From positions 9,185-73,184 of the forward strand of contig QANZ01034557.1 in the NCBI GenBank assembly GCA_003254925.1: a stretch of DNA of 64,000 nt, written 5' to 3'. Origin of the DNA: Chamaecrista fasciculata. Its lineage: Eukaryota; Streptophyta; Magnoliopsida; Fabales; Fabaceae. Below the pieces are notes generated by a model that saw only the letters and a program-made list of their open reading frames with translations, was not told the DNA's origin and ran no database searches. A program made the translations under genes and the position numbers. Shown here in pieces: positions 46,901 through 58,441 of the stretch. The first letter of the stretch is position 1. The number at the start of each line of letters is the position of its first letter.

Positions 46901-48913
46901 AGGAAGAGAATGACATATTTTTGAATTTACTCTGAAACAAGAACCAAATAGACCTTCATCAATGCACATCATATTTTTCCCCTCCTACATATGTATATTG
47001 ACATTCAAAATAAATAACAAACACATATCCACACAGGACTTGTGATTCCTCCAGGACCTCAACAAATTATTGAGCTTGCAGAAATAGAAGGTAATAGCAA
47101 AGTGGCAGCAGATAAGCTTTATGTAAGTCTATGTATTGTTTGCCTCTTGAAACTATGTTATATGCATGAAATTCCTAAACATACAAATCTGCTCGCCCAG
47201 CACGATCTTGTTTGTCTGCTTTCCCAAAAACATTCAAGGCAAATCCTTCAAGATAGAAATTATCTTCTGGCCCCAACTTGATAGACTTTTTATCCTATAT
47301 AATTAAGACAAATGGTAAATTGTCAGAATAAATATATAAGTAGAAACATAAGAAGTAAAATGTAAGAGGTTAACATATAAGTTGCAACACATTAAATGAA
47401 TATAGGAAAAGGTCATTCAAAATGAGATTTCCTAGATTCAGATGCAAGTGCAACCAACCCACCCTTTCCTTGCCCAATAAAAAATGAAAGAGAGAGAGAG
47501 CGAGAGAAAAAAGGAAAACAATAAAAATAGAAAATAGTAGCTGCTTGACATGACAATGTTGAGAAACATAAGCTTTTAAATGTGATTAAAATTATCCAGA
47601 TGCTAAATATTAAACATAGGGAGATTTAGTCCATTGCTTCTTTTTTTTTTTTTTGTAAATAGATTTTAGTCAATCTTTCAAGATAGAAACAATTCATATG
47701 CAATATTGTGGAACCACAATCTCAACTTAAAAAAATATGGAGAATTACTAAGATGACAAATAATTCCAGAACTTCAGATGTGCAAGATAAGAAAATGGGG
47801 TATTCCTTTGATGTCGATGCCCTATGGTACCTCGCTTACTATTCATAGTTAGATTGAATATCACCCAATGGTTAAAATTGAATCACTGCCAACTAAGGGT
47901 ACCATTACATTATACATATCATAGAATTTCTTTTGAAAATATGGTCATCAGAAGCCTATACTGTCAAAACCAATATAGTAGCAGTATAGAACCAACCAAT
48001 TCATACTGGTGCAATTGGTTATAACTGTTACTATACAAACTTACCATTATGATTTAGTAGTTAATTTACTCAAATATTTTTATGATACATGAGACCAACA
48101 AAATTTCCTTTCAAGACCTGAAATCAGGAACAGGGAGTCATTAACTTTACTATACACGAACAGGAAACCATAGTAAGGACATTAATCACACGAAGGGACA
48201 TAGGTCACTAGCAAAAGCTGCAAGACTTTTTTTAGTAACTGTTTTGGACAAGTAAGATTACGAAAAAATGAAGTGAAACCAAAAGTCAGTATATAGGCAA
48301 AACAGGGCCAAGTAACTAATAAACAATAATATTTCTTCAATTGAACCCAAATAAAGAAAAAAAGTCCTGGCACGATTATCTTCATTGGTAACATGGTCTC
48401 CAAATAAGAAAAACAAAATATATTTATTCCTAATTTCCTCGGAAACCAAAAAGCACGGGGTAATGAAAGAATTAGCGATGCCGATAACAAGTTTATCCAA
48501 ATGATGAAAAAAAATCCACAAAAGTCATGGCACCTTTTCCAGTTGATTCATGAGAGAAACAAGAAGAGCATTTGTGGTCTTGGTACGCTCACTCTGAGGA
48601 ATCTTCATGCCCCGTTCCATAGCATACAATCGACCTTAATTTACCAGCAAAGTGAACAAAATTAGGGCAGTAATCCAACACGATCGGGTCAAAAAACAAA
48701 ACCCCCCTTATATAAACCTTAAATTGATCGATAATTAAATTAATTAATCAACCAAAGCTATCAATCTAAAAAAAGAAACTCAAAATAGCAAACGAAAAAG
48801 AGAGATTTCAACGATTTACAGTAATAAGCGACGAGAGGTTCAGGCTTTTGTAACTCATCAGCACGTTGAAGATAGGGTAATAGAAGCTTTGCTGGCTCAT
48901 TTTCACCCGCCAT
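43960..48913 (-). CDS. LIP5: LIP5/VTA1 homologue, copy B, with expanded linker
   Basis: Six coding exons on the minus strand: 48913-48820, 48634-48534, 47294-47185, 46681-46606, 46446-46306, 44892-43960; 484 aa, GT-AG introns. Intron positions and phases are identical to copy A. The MIT part differs at only a few residues (MAGENEP at the start, a Pro in place of the His in DELQKHEPLV), and the VSL block is nearly identical. The linker is longer: a 15-residue phrase GLSHNHNDAVNYHP occurs twice in a row, and a roughly 35-residue QF/HD..YPSQDYH unit is duplicated. A probable 5' UTR intron (48927-49005, GTAAGT..TTACAG) is seen upstream; no equivalent is obvious in copy A. The role is as for copy A: VPS4/SKD1 activation in ESCRT-III recycling. 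Intact. Confidence 0.93.
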
Positions 48914-49061
48914 ATCTGATTTTTCTCTGTAACAGAAAGAGAAATAAGCGTCGTTTTGAGCTCGCTCGATGTTGAAGAAGAAGATGAGAAAGTTGGTTTA
49001 CTTACCAGCGAAGGTATATGGAATAAGGAAAGAAAAGATGGAAGGTATGAAAGATATTTTT

Positions 49062-49180
49062 CTTTGGTGAAAACCTCAAATTGGTGTCCAATGTATGCGG
49101 TTGATTTTAAATTGATTGTAAATTGATTTTAACTGATTGTTTGATCTTACATGTAATTTCATAATTTGTCAAATTAATCT
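49062..49180. repeat. F1-family fragment upstream of LIP5 copy B
   Basis: Starts 'ggtgaaaacctcaaattgg' and continues 'gtatgcggttgattttaaat', like the left end of the 30701-31211 element. The remainder is missing. Confidence 0.5.
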
Positions 49181-49800
49181 TAAATTAATTATATATTTCT
49201 CGCTGTTGTAAAATATATGAAATTAGATTTTGACTGACGGTTATGTTACAAAAATATGTTATCGTGGATTTGTTTGTTGTTGTCAATATAATAAGTAAAA
49301 TGAACATTTAGATGTGTTCATGATTATAAGTCTAGTTTACGTCTACACATGAAAAGTCTCTGTGTGATATAGATTGTGCATATTATCAACTCATATCTGT
49401 TTTATGTTCCAAGCAATTTTTATTAGACCTTTCTCACGTGGATCACATATAAAATTGAAAAAAAAAAGTTATAGTGCTTGCTATGAAGTTGGTAAGACGA
49501 TTGCTAATAAAATAATACCATTTGTTAAACTATTAAAGGGCAAAACTTATATCAAGTTCTTTATATGTTTGCTATCAAGTTTTCCGATCGACATTTGACA
49601 CGTGGCAAAAATTTTATATATGACCAATCATGATAGAGAGAGAATATCAAACACCACTTTTGCATGACCAATCATTGAAGAGAGAGAATGTAATTAGAAC
49701 TTGTGATTAGAGGAACTTAATAACAAACATATAAGAAATTTAATATAAGTTTTTTCCACTATTAAAAACATCCAGTTAGCTTATTTATAAAAGTAACTCA
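49181..49800. other. AT-rich spacer, no gene
   Basis: Incidental short frames only. No element end is recognised, although it may include the 3' end of the Helitron remnant. Confidence 0.4.
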
Positions 49801-51885
49801 TCTAACTTGTTGGAATACCTCTTTGTACACAATGTTCTCAGTTTTTCTGTGGTCTTCATCCTTCAATGAATGTGCAATCAGTATTTTTATGTCTTATCTG
49901 GAACGAAGTTTGGAAAGTGCAATATTTAATTGACTATAAGTGAACACTGGTTGTGGAAGATATAATCCAACGACTGACAATGATTGTCCTTAACTCTTGT
50001 TGATTGTCATTGCAAATGATAATGTCAACAGGAATTGAAGGCATTGAAATTTCAGCTGAATCTTCAGATTAGACGGAGTAATCAACATCCTTGCGATTAG
50101 AATTTTCTGTCCCGCCGACCTACCGGCTAATGGGATAGCTTCAATTACATGTTCATCAAGTCTGGACACAAACAATCTTATACCATTGCAAAGCTCCAAT
50201 TGATTTGTCGATGTTTCTGAGTAGCATTACTGGTGCTCCAACCTCAAGTCTAATTTTGTGGCCATCATGGTATTTTTCAAACATATCACACCATATATAG
50301 AGCTAGCAATAAATTGGATGGGTTGACCTGAATTTTTTATCGACATATCGCTAGGCAGTCTTATCTCGAAATGTTCATCACTGATGTTAATTAGTGTCAA
50401 TGTTTCCATCCCCAATATCTATTAATCACTTTGAAAATGCACTAACCAGCTATTCGATTTCGTGAGTTGAGGAGCCTAAATGTAATCTCATGTGAGATTA
50501 AGCACTTTGCATGATGACCACATGTAAGAGGAATTGATAGTTGAAAGAACTATATCTTGTCTTAATTGAACCTCCAAGAATGATTGGAAGAATTTTCCTG
50601 AAGTTCCCACCAAGAACAACAACTTTTCCTCTGAATGGTTCATTGAAACTTTATGGATTTGTATGTCGTATTATATCTCTGAGTGTTCTATCGAGAGCCT
50701 CAAAGCAATGAAGATGTGTCATTGGAGGATTTTGTAACAGTGATCAATTGAGTGTCTCATTACATTTTGTTTTATATGTCTTCTCATGAAGAGATGTCTT
50801 ATTTAATATTTTCTTAGGGAAAAATACATGTGCAATAAGTTATGCAATCTATTATATCTTATTGGGTATATGATTTATGCCAGTATTAATCATTATTTTC
50901 AGGTTGTGCATACAAATTTGTGTGTGGTGTTTTGATGATATTGTTAAGTAAAAATATTATAGAAAATCTTTATTTAAAAATATCAATATTTGACACCTTT
51001 GTTCTAATTGACAAAGAAAGTCACCTACCATTTTGAAATACTTCTCTGTACACAACACTTTCAGTTTTCGTGTTACATTCATCATTTGTCGAGTGTGCAC
51101 TCAGAATCTTGATGTCGTTTCTTGAGCGAACCCTTGAGAACGCAACATATAATTGGCCATGGTTGAACACTGGGCGTGGGAGATATAGCCCAATGATTGA
51201 CAATGATTGTCTCTAGCTCTTGTTGATTGTCATTGCGAATAATAATGTCAAAAGGAATTGTTGTCTCTGAAATTTTAACAGAACCGTTGAATTAGATGGA
51301 GTAATCAACATTCTAGCAATTAAGATTTTCTAACCGTTTGATCTCCCTGCTAATTGTATAATAGCTTCAATGACGTGACCATCGAGCCTAGAAACAATCG
51401 GTCTTGTGCCGTTGCAGAGAATCATTTCCAATGTTTCTAAGAAGCATTACAGGCGTTCCAACTTTCAAACAGATTTTGTGGCTAGGTAATCTAGAGCCTT
51501 TGAAAGAATTCAGTATTTATGTAGTGTATAGTTCATATAACAACTCACAATCATCCTCATATTTGGAAATACTATCGGAGCTTAAGTATACATTTTCTTC
51601 GCTTGGAATTTGTTCAATCTCTTGTTTACTTCATGCACATCGTCCAGAGTAGGATAGTAAGTGTGAGAGTGAGAGAAAGATGGGAAGTGGTGTTGTTTTT
51701 CAATGATCCTGTTGTGTGTGGCCTTTGATTGCTCTATCTCTGAAATAGTCATCATCATGGTATTTTTCAAGTAGAATACCATATATATCTCTTAAATATA
51801 TCTTTTCATCACCTGGAAGTTGTCCAATCAAGAATTCATTAACTTCATGAACATCATCAATTGTAGGTGAACGAAAAAAAGTCTT
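49801..51885 (-). mobile_element. Helitron remnants: partial PIF1-like helicase copies
   Basis: The minus strand carries at least three partial copies of the C-terminal helicase of a Helitron Rep-helicase. Copy at 51020-51660: PTLDDVHEVNKRLN, then IIGLYLPRPVFNHGQLYVAF and SRVRSRNDIKIL. Copy at about 49810-50760: CFEALDRTLRDI, GKVVVLGGNFRKILP, LCNGIRLFVSRLDEHVIEA and YAMTINKS-type sequence. A third fragment (about 51740-51885) repeats DDVHEVNEFLIGQLPGDEK. Helitrons are rolling-circle DNA transposons. All copies are broken by stops and shifts, and no Rep domain is seen. The fragments are in direct order, suggesting duplication or stacked insertions. Confidence 0.82.
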
Positions 51886-52224
51886 ATATGATAAATTATA
51901 AATAGTGCAAAATATAGAAGACTGCTCTTGGCCTGATCAATAACTGAAAGGAAAATAAAAAAATAACTTCTAATTAGACAAATGGTACGATAATGATCTG
52001 TATAATATTATTTGTACTTTTCACTAAATAAATTACAATATACCAAAGTTCATTACTGCAAAAGGATACAAATTATTTTATCATAGTGTCTTTCATCTTT
52101 TTTTCTTGAAAAAAATTAATTAGCATAAATGAAATCATATCATAACCGTTAGATGGCATAATTGAAATGTTCAAAACTATAATTCACAAAAAAATAATAT
52201 TGAAGTAATTTAAGTGAAATATTT
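51886..52224. other. AT-rich spacer, nothing recognised
   Basis: No domain, RNA gene or repeat end recognised. Confidence 0.4.
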
Positions 52225-52438
52225 TTTGGCAAAACAATTTTTTAGATTGAATTGGGCCAACCCGCGAGCCCGCCCAACCCAACTCATCAATTTTGTTGTT
52301 TGGTTTCGATTGATTTGGATTGAGATAATTCTTTTTTTCAAAAGCAAACCCAAACCAACTTGCACAAAAAGATTTCAACCCGAACTATCCCATCTCCAAC
52401 CCAACCGAACTCATCTCACGAACACCCCTACATTTATT
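52225..52438. repeat. Partial MITE with ACACCCCT end
   Basis: 'gggccaacccgcgagcccgc' continues through 'aacccaa' phrases to GAACACCCCTAC. It is related in sequence to 58442-58830, which carries the opposite end (AGGGGTGT). Confidence 0.55.
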
Positions 52439-52469
52439 AGCTATATTATAATAATTCAAGAAAAGCAAA

Positions 52470-52855
52470 AGGACGCCTTTGCACTATAGGCACCTTTTGG
52501 TTACACATTTTAATCCCAATTTAATGGATGAATTTAATTCAAGATTAGAGTAAATTTAAATATTAAATCCAACACAACTATGTCAATGTATATTTATAAA
52601 TGTCAATTGCAATATTAATAAATATTATACATATATATATAGCTATTAATAAATCATATAATAGTGATTGCATTGATTAAATAGAATTAAACTAATTAAA
52701 TAAATTAAATAAATAATAAATATGAATAAATTTTAAATTGGCTTCAATAGTAAAATTATTGGCATATGAGATTGTAAATTAAAAATGATTTTATATTAAA
52801 ATTTGGATTAAAGGATGTGGCATATATCATATCATTTTGAAATTAAATATAACCA
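52470..52855 (+). repeat. Tandem duplication, copy 1 (uninterrupted)
   Basis: Begins 'ggacgcctttgcactata' and runs through 'atggatgaatttaattcaag', 'aaatccaacacaactat', 'aatagtgattgcattgatt' to 'catatcattttgaaatta'. The same phrases recur in order from 52883, making a direct tandem duplication of roughly 390 bp. Copy 2 is split by the 53145-55286 element. Confidence 0.85.
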
Positions 52856-53654
52856 TGACATAGAAAATGAACAATTGGTTTAAGGATGTCTTTGCACTAT
52901 ACGAACTTTTGGTTGCACATTTCAGTCTTAATTTAATGGATGAAATTAATTCAAAATTAGGGTAAATTTAACTATTAAATCCAACACAACTATATATGTC
53001 ATTCTGCAATAAATGTCAATTACAATATTAATAAATACCATATAATAGTGATTGTATTGATTAAGTAGAATCAAAATAATTAAATAAATTCAATAAATAA
53101 AAAAACACGAATAAATTTTTAACTGGTTTCAATAATAAAATTATGAGAAAACTACCAACTTGGTCCCTGAATTTTGCATTCGCTGGCAAATAGGTACCTG
53201 AATTTTGGAAATTACACAACCCGATCCCTAAATTTTATAAACGTTATACTAATAGGTCCCTCCGTCAAAGTGGTGTTACAAAAAGCTGAGTTGGCGGTAA
53301 CGGACACGAATGTGTCCCGTTATGTGCTGACGTGGCCGTTAACTGCCACGTCAGCACCCGTTATACCCAAAAAAAAAGTGCCACGTGTGTATTTTGAAGC
53401 CAAATCAGCATATACATTAAAAAAAATTATGAGATGAGCAATTAGGTCCACTAATTATTATACCCATTCTTATCTCATTATTCTCAATTCCCCCTCTTTC
53501 TCATCATGTTCATTCATTTTAGTCCCAAATCCTTAAAATAAACTTTTAAAGTGTCCCAAATTCTTCCAAACATTCCAATTTAGTCCTTAATCCAAGAATC
53601 TTTCAGGGACTAAATTGATATGCAAGGACTAAATTAAAATAAAAAAAATTAAAA

Positions 53655-53695
53655 ACTCTAAACCCTAAACCCTAAATCCTAAATCCCTAAACCTC
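53655..53695. repeat. Interstitial telomere-like repeats (CCCTAAA)
   Basis: Several AAACCCTAAACCCTAAATCCTA units. The inverted counterpart TTTAGGG occurs at about 54385-54440 and 54735-54800, inside the same element. Confidence 0.85.
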
Positions 53696-54200
53696 CTAAA
53701 ACTTAATTTTTTTTAATCTTCATCTTCATCTTATTAATTTCTTTTTTAATCTTCATCTTCATCTTCCATTCATCCACCATCATCGATTCATCATGTTCAT
53801 GAATTCATTTCATCTTCACCCCTAAACCCTAAGAAAGATTCAGGGACTAAATCGATTCCTCCTCCTCCTCTTCATCTCCAACCCTCAACTTCATCGATTC
53901 ATCATCTTCATCCACCATCATCGATGAAAGATTCGTCCACCATCATCAATTCATCTTCATCTTCACCTCTGGTATTTCTGATTTCCCCAAATCGATTCAT
54001 CTTCAACTTCACCTCATCTTCATCTATCACTCTCCAAATTTCTCGGCGGCTTCCAAATCAATTTCAGAGATTTAGGGTTTTTGATTTGATTTGATGAAAT
54101 TAGGGTTGTTGAAATTGCAGATCGATTTAGGAAACATTTGTTGTGATTTTTGTATAAAGCTGAAGATGAAGTGGGTTTCGCAGACTTCAGTATTAATATA

Positions 54201-54203
<3 letters not shown>

Positions 54204-54286
<83 letters not shown>
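54204..54286. repeat. (GAT)n microsatellite, about 27 units
   Basis: An 83-bp perfect GAT/ATG run. It produces a poly-Met open frame that is not a gene. It lies inside the long-inverted-repeat element. Confidence 0.95.
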
Positions 54287-54287
<1 letters not shown>

Positions 54288-55550
54288 ATTTTTTTTTTCA
54301 GAAGATGAGTTGAATGGAAGATGAAGATGAAAATTTAGAAAAAAAAATCTGGGAAGATGAAGATGACGATTAAAAAAATTAAGTTTTAGGGGTTTAGGGT
54401 TTTAGAGTTTAGAGTTTAGGGTTTAGGGTTTAGGGTTTAGGAGTTTAGAGACCAAATTGACTTTTTTTTTAATTTATGTTTAATTAATAAATATATTCCA
54501 GGGACTGAATTGTATTTAGGGTTTTCAATATATTTTTTATTTCAATTTAGTCCTTGAAAGAATTTTGGATTAAGGACTAAATTGGAATGCTTGAAAGAGT
54601 TTTGGGGCACTTTACAATTTTATTTTGAGGATTTGGGACTAAAATGAATGAAGACGATGAAAAAGAGGGGGAATTGAGAATAATGGGATAAGAATGGGTC
54701 AGGGACCTAATTGCTCAAATCAATTTTTTTTTGTTGTTTAGGGTTTAGGGTTTTAGGGTTAGGGGTTTAGAGTTTACGGTTTTAGGGTATAGAGTTTAGG
54801 GTTTTTAATATTTTTTATTTCAATTTAGTCCTTGTGTATCAATTTAGTCCCTGAAAGATTCTTGGATTAAGGACTAAATTAGAATGTTTGGAAGAGTTTT
54901 GGGACACTTTACAATTTTATTTTGAGGATTTGGGACTAAAATGAATGAAGATATTGAAAAGGAGGGGAAATTGAGAATAATGAGATAAGAATGTGGCTAG
55001 GGACCTATTTGCCAAATCATATTTTTTTTATTGTATATGCTGATGTGGCTTAATATTACACACGTGGTACAATTTTTTTTTGGTATAACAGGTGCTGACG
55101 TGGCAGTTAACGGCCACGTCCGCACATAACGGGACACATCAGCGTCTGTTACCGCCAGCTCAGTTTTTTGTAACAACACTTTGACGGAGGGACCTATTAG
55201 TGTAACGTTTGTCAAATCTAGGGACCGAGTTGTGTAATTTCCAAAATTCAAGGACCTATTTGCCATTGAACGCAAAATTCAAGGACATATGAGATTGTAA
55301 ACTGAAATAAAGATTGTATATTAAAATTTGTATTAACTTATGTGACATATATCATATTATTTTGAAATTAAATATATGGGAATATGTTAGAATGATTTCA
55401 TATATACCAAAAAGTAATATACACATAAAGCATTAAATTAAAGCATGCAAGTTATTTATGTTATATGAAAATAATTGAAATACAAATTTGACCATATATA
55501 GCATTATTAAAAAATTAGAAATTGAATTATTGAAAACTTGAAAACATTAA

Positions 55551-56553
55551 GGGGTTGATTGGGAGGATGGTTTGAGAGTAGTGTGGGGTGGTGTGGGATG
55601 GGATGGTTTAGGTTATAATCCATTGATTGGGAGTTTAAGTAGTGAGTGGTGTGGGGTGAGTTAGGATGGTTTTCAAACCATTTTAAACCTCTCAAATGCT
55701 CACTTTTTCAAACCCCCAAATCGGGGCTTTGGGATAGTTTGAAACTTTAACAATTTTATTTCCTATTTTAACCTCATTATACTTTCAAATACATATAATA
55801 TATTCTTATCAAATCTTTAAATTAATTATCTCTTCCTTTTTATCAGTTTCTGTAGCAATTTCTCTTCCAAAAAAGATAATCTACTTACTTCACTTCTATC
55901 TTTCACACGCAATCACACAATTAAATGAAAATCTTTTTTATATTAACATATCATATAAGACTCTCTCTACTATGCAATGCCATGAATAACGACATAATAT
56001 ATGGATAGTGAATATTAATTTTGTATTGAATATAATTTTTCATTACTTTGGGATTTATTAATGTATTAATTATTTTCTATGTTATTTTTTGAAGCACGGA
56101 TATTATAAAGTTTGAAGACTTTTTGTATTGCTATTCATTTAGTTATTCTATTAACAATTGTTATCCTAGATAATAAATTTTTAAGCTTTATTTATGGTTA
56201 TTATGCATTTAAAACTATTTATATTTTTAGTATTAATCCTATTTATAAATTTACATAAATGATTTTGTTATTAAATACATTATCATTAATATAAATGACA
56301 AAATTTATAATGGTATTATTGATAATTTCAAATTTCAACCCACCCCACCCCATTAGTGATATTGCAATATCCAATCAGTGGGGAATGGTTTACCATTACC
56401 TTTTTTCTATCAAACTCCCAATCAGTGGTATGATTTATCTAACACACCCCACTCCACCCCACTCTTTTATCTAACACACCCCACTCCACCCCACCTTCCT
56501 ACCTCATTAATAACCACCCCACTCCACTCTTTTAAAAACTCCCAATCAAGCCC
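55551..56553. mobile_element. 1-kb PIF/Harbinger-type non-autonomous element
   Basis: The terminal inverted repeats GGGGTTGATTGGGAG and (inverted) GGGCTTGATTGGGAG are 15 bp with one mismatch. TAA sits on both sides (55548-55550 and 56554-56556), the 3-bp duplication typical of PIF/Harbinger. The subterminal regions are GTGGGGTGG/CCACCCCAC-rich and also inverted. The AT-rich centre has no transposase frame. Confidence 0.88.
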
Positions 56554-56649
56554 TAACTTTAATTGATGTTGTTAATCTGATGCAAAGAGTTCCCACATAA
56601 TGTTGTTAAACTTTTGTTGTTAACATAAATTGCACTAAGACCCTTGAGT

Positions 56650-57353
56650 AAGGATGGCAATTTGGGAAGGTATTTAGGATACCCGTCTGAACCCACTCGT
56701 AAAAGTTATCTGATATCCATTGGATGTCGGATTTATACAATTTTTTTATTATATTTCAAATTATTTTATTTTAATTAACGGATATTAAGTATTAGATATT
56801 GGATATATCCGATTTTTAAATTCGGATATGCTATCTTATATCCATTATTTTTGAGTATTTTGGATATTTCGGGTACCCGTTAGATACCGGATATCGGATA
56901 GGGTGCGGATAAGGATAGGGTATGGATATTGTATATGATGAACGGGTACGGATAGTGACAAAATGATCGGGTACCCTACTCGCTAGGAAGCATGGACACT
57001 TCATTTTAAAGGCGTGTCGCCGTGTCAGACACGTGTCAGTGTCCGACACTCGTATGACACCGACACGACACATATCCATAAATTTTAGAATATAAATCAA
57101 TTTTTTGTAACTTTAACATGATAGGCAAGAGAAAATAATAATAGATATGACATATATTATGAATAAAAATTGTAATTTTTAATTTTTTCATTAAAAATTA
57201 TGAATATTTAATTATTTATATATATAAATATATACCGTGTCGTGTCGCGTAATTTTGAGAGTTTGACGTGTCGCTGTGTCCGTGTCCGTGTCGTGTCCCG
57301 TGTCCGTGTCAGTGTCCATGCTTCATAGCCTACTCGTTGTCATCCCTACCCCA
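56650..57353 (+). mobile_element. Middle element of the nest, GGGATGGCAA family
   Basis: Starts AAGGATGGCAATTTGGG and ends TTGTCATCCCTACC. It is rich in CGGATA/TATCCG words, as is 17665-18140. A short GAGT repeat flanks it (56646-56649 and 57354-57357), so the exact edge and duplication length are uncertain. It is itself split by the 56983-57328 insert. Confidence 0.75.
56983..57328. mobile_element. Inner hAT-like MITE with 8-bp duplication
   Basis: The ends CTAGGAAGCATGGACAC and (inverted) CTATGAAGCATGGACAC pair with one mismatch. The interior is full of GTGTC/GACAC words. The perfect 8-bp direct repeat CCTACTCG flanks it at 56975-56982 and 57329-57336, the length typical of hAT elements. 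346 bp, non-coding. Confidence 0.9.
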
Positions 57354-57710
57354 GAGTTTTAAGTTAAGGGCAGAAAACACCTATGAGTTTTAAAACTTGA
57401 TAGAAAGACCCCTTAAGTTTTCAATTATGCTCAGTTAGGACCCTTGAGTTTTAAAACTTGATAGACAAACCCTTGAAGTTTCAACTTTGCTCACTTAAGA
57501 CCCCTAAATAGTCTTATTTAAAAAAAAAAAACTCAAGGGTCTTAAATGAACAAAGTTGAAAGCTCAAGGAATTTTTTTGTTAAGTTTTAAAACTCAGGGG
57601 TCCTAAGTGAGCACAATTGAAAAGTCATGGGGCCTTTCTGTTAAGTTTTAAAACTCAGGGGTATTTTCTGCGTTAAACCGAAAACTTAGGGGGTCTTGGT
57701 GTAACTTAAC

Positions 57711-58441
57711 CAAATTTAGAATATATTAAAAGATCTTATATAATTTCAAATTATATTTTGATATACAATATATATATATATATATATTAACAAATATATT
57801 ATTTTTCCATTTTGAATATGAAAGAGTCTTGACTTAATGGGAGCGAGCACTATATTGCAAACATAGACATGCGCGCGCACGCACACACACATATATTAAA
57901 ATATATATTAATACATGTACTATGTATACATGAAAAAATAATGAATCACTATTTTAAACTCTCAATAATTCAATTACATGAAATATTACATAATATGCTT
58001 AATAAATTTAGGGTAAATAACACTTTAATTTGATACCTTGAGGTATGGACCGATTCCACTATGGTACCTTATTCTTTCAAAAGTAACATTTTGGTACTAT
58101 ATTCTATTCGCTTTTAGCACTTTGGTACCCAGAACTTTTTTTTTTTGTTTCCTCTTGACGGTAAAAAACACGTGCAAGTCATGTGCATGGTAAAAAAAAA
58201 ACACGAAATCCACCATCCAAAACTTAGATTTCAAATTCCAGCCTTCAAAAAACACGATTCAGCCTCCCAAAAACACGATTTAGTATGCACTTGAAGGGTG
58301 AGGATTTTGTATTTTTTTTAGCTAAATCATGAAATATGAGTATTAGGAGGGTTGATTTCGTGTTTGACTATGCATGTGACCTGCACGTACTTTTTTTCCG
58401 TAAAAAAGTAACGGAAAGATAATATGTAGTAGTAATAGCAT
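57711..58441. other. AT-rich DNA with a degraded foldback, no gene
   Basis: Alternating purine-pyrimidine tracts at about 57768-57790 and 57868-57896. From 58030 to 58430 inverted 'tggtac' and 'cacgtgcaagtcatgtgca' type phrases suggest another degraded foldback. No gene seen. Confidence 0.4.

Larger units (their letters stand above)
53145..55286. mobile_element. 2.1-kb foldback element with long inverted repeats
   Basis: The left arm from 53161 ('ggtccctgaattttgcattc') and the right arm back from 55286 ('caatggcaaataggtcc' on the reverse strand) are inverted partners. The pairing runs over about 280 bp with high similarity and continues more weakly to about 53690/54740. Overlapping frames in the arms (VSRY.. 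TWPLTATSAPVIPKK) mirror each other and are not genes. The centre holds TTTAGGG-like telomere repeats, a (GAT)n tract, and a segment of about 210 bp duplicated in direct order (54520-54720 and 54805-55010). No transposase is seen. Long terminal inverted repeats suggest a Mutator-like or foldback type. The right end looks about 16 bp shorter than the left. Confidence 0.85.
52883..55376 (+). repeat. Tandem duplication, copy 2 (split by an insertion)
   Basis: The left part 52883-53144 ends 'aataataaaattat'. The right part 55287-55376 resumes 'atatgagattgtaaac'. Copy 1 reads 'aataaaattattggcatatgagattg' at this place, so the insertion point is visible. Confidence 0.85.
56627..57710. mobile_element. 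Outer foldback of a three-level nest
   Basis: The left end 'cactaagacccttgagt' and the right end 'gggggtcttggtgt' are inverted partners. The arms carry inverted 'gagttttaaaacttgat' phrases. The left arm is interrupted at 56650 and continues at 57354 ('gagttttaagttaaggg'). Confidence 0.72.

Noticed and set aside
54091-54324. Open frame with a run of methionines
   Set aside because: Produced by the (GAT)n microsatellite inside a repeat element; no protein feature.
53174-55275. Two similar open frames on opposite strands (VSRY..TWPLTATSAPVIPKK)
   Set aside because: They are mirror images lying in the inverted arms of one element, so the similarity is at DNA level and not two genes.
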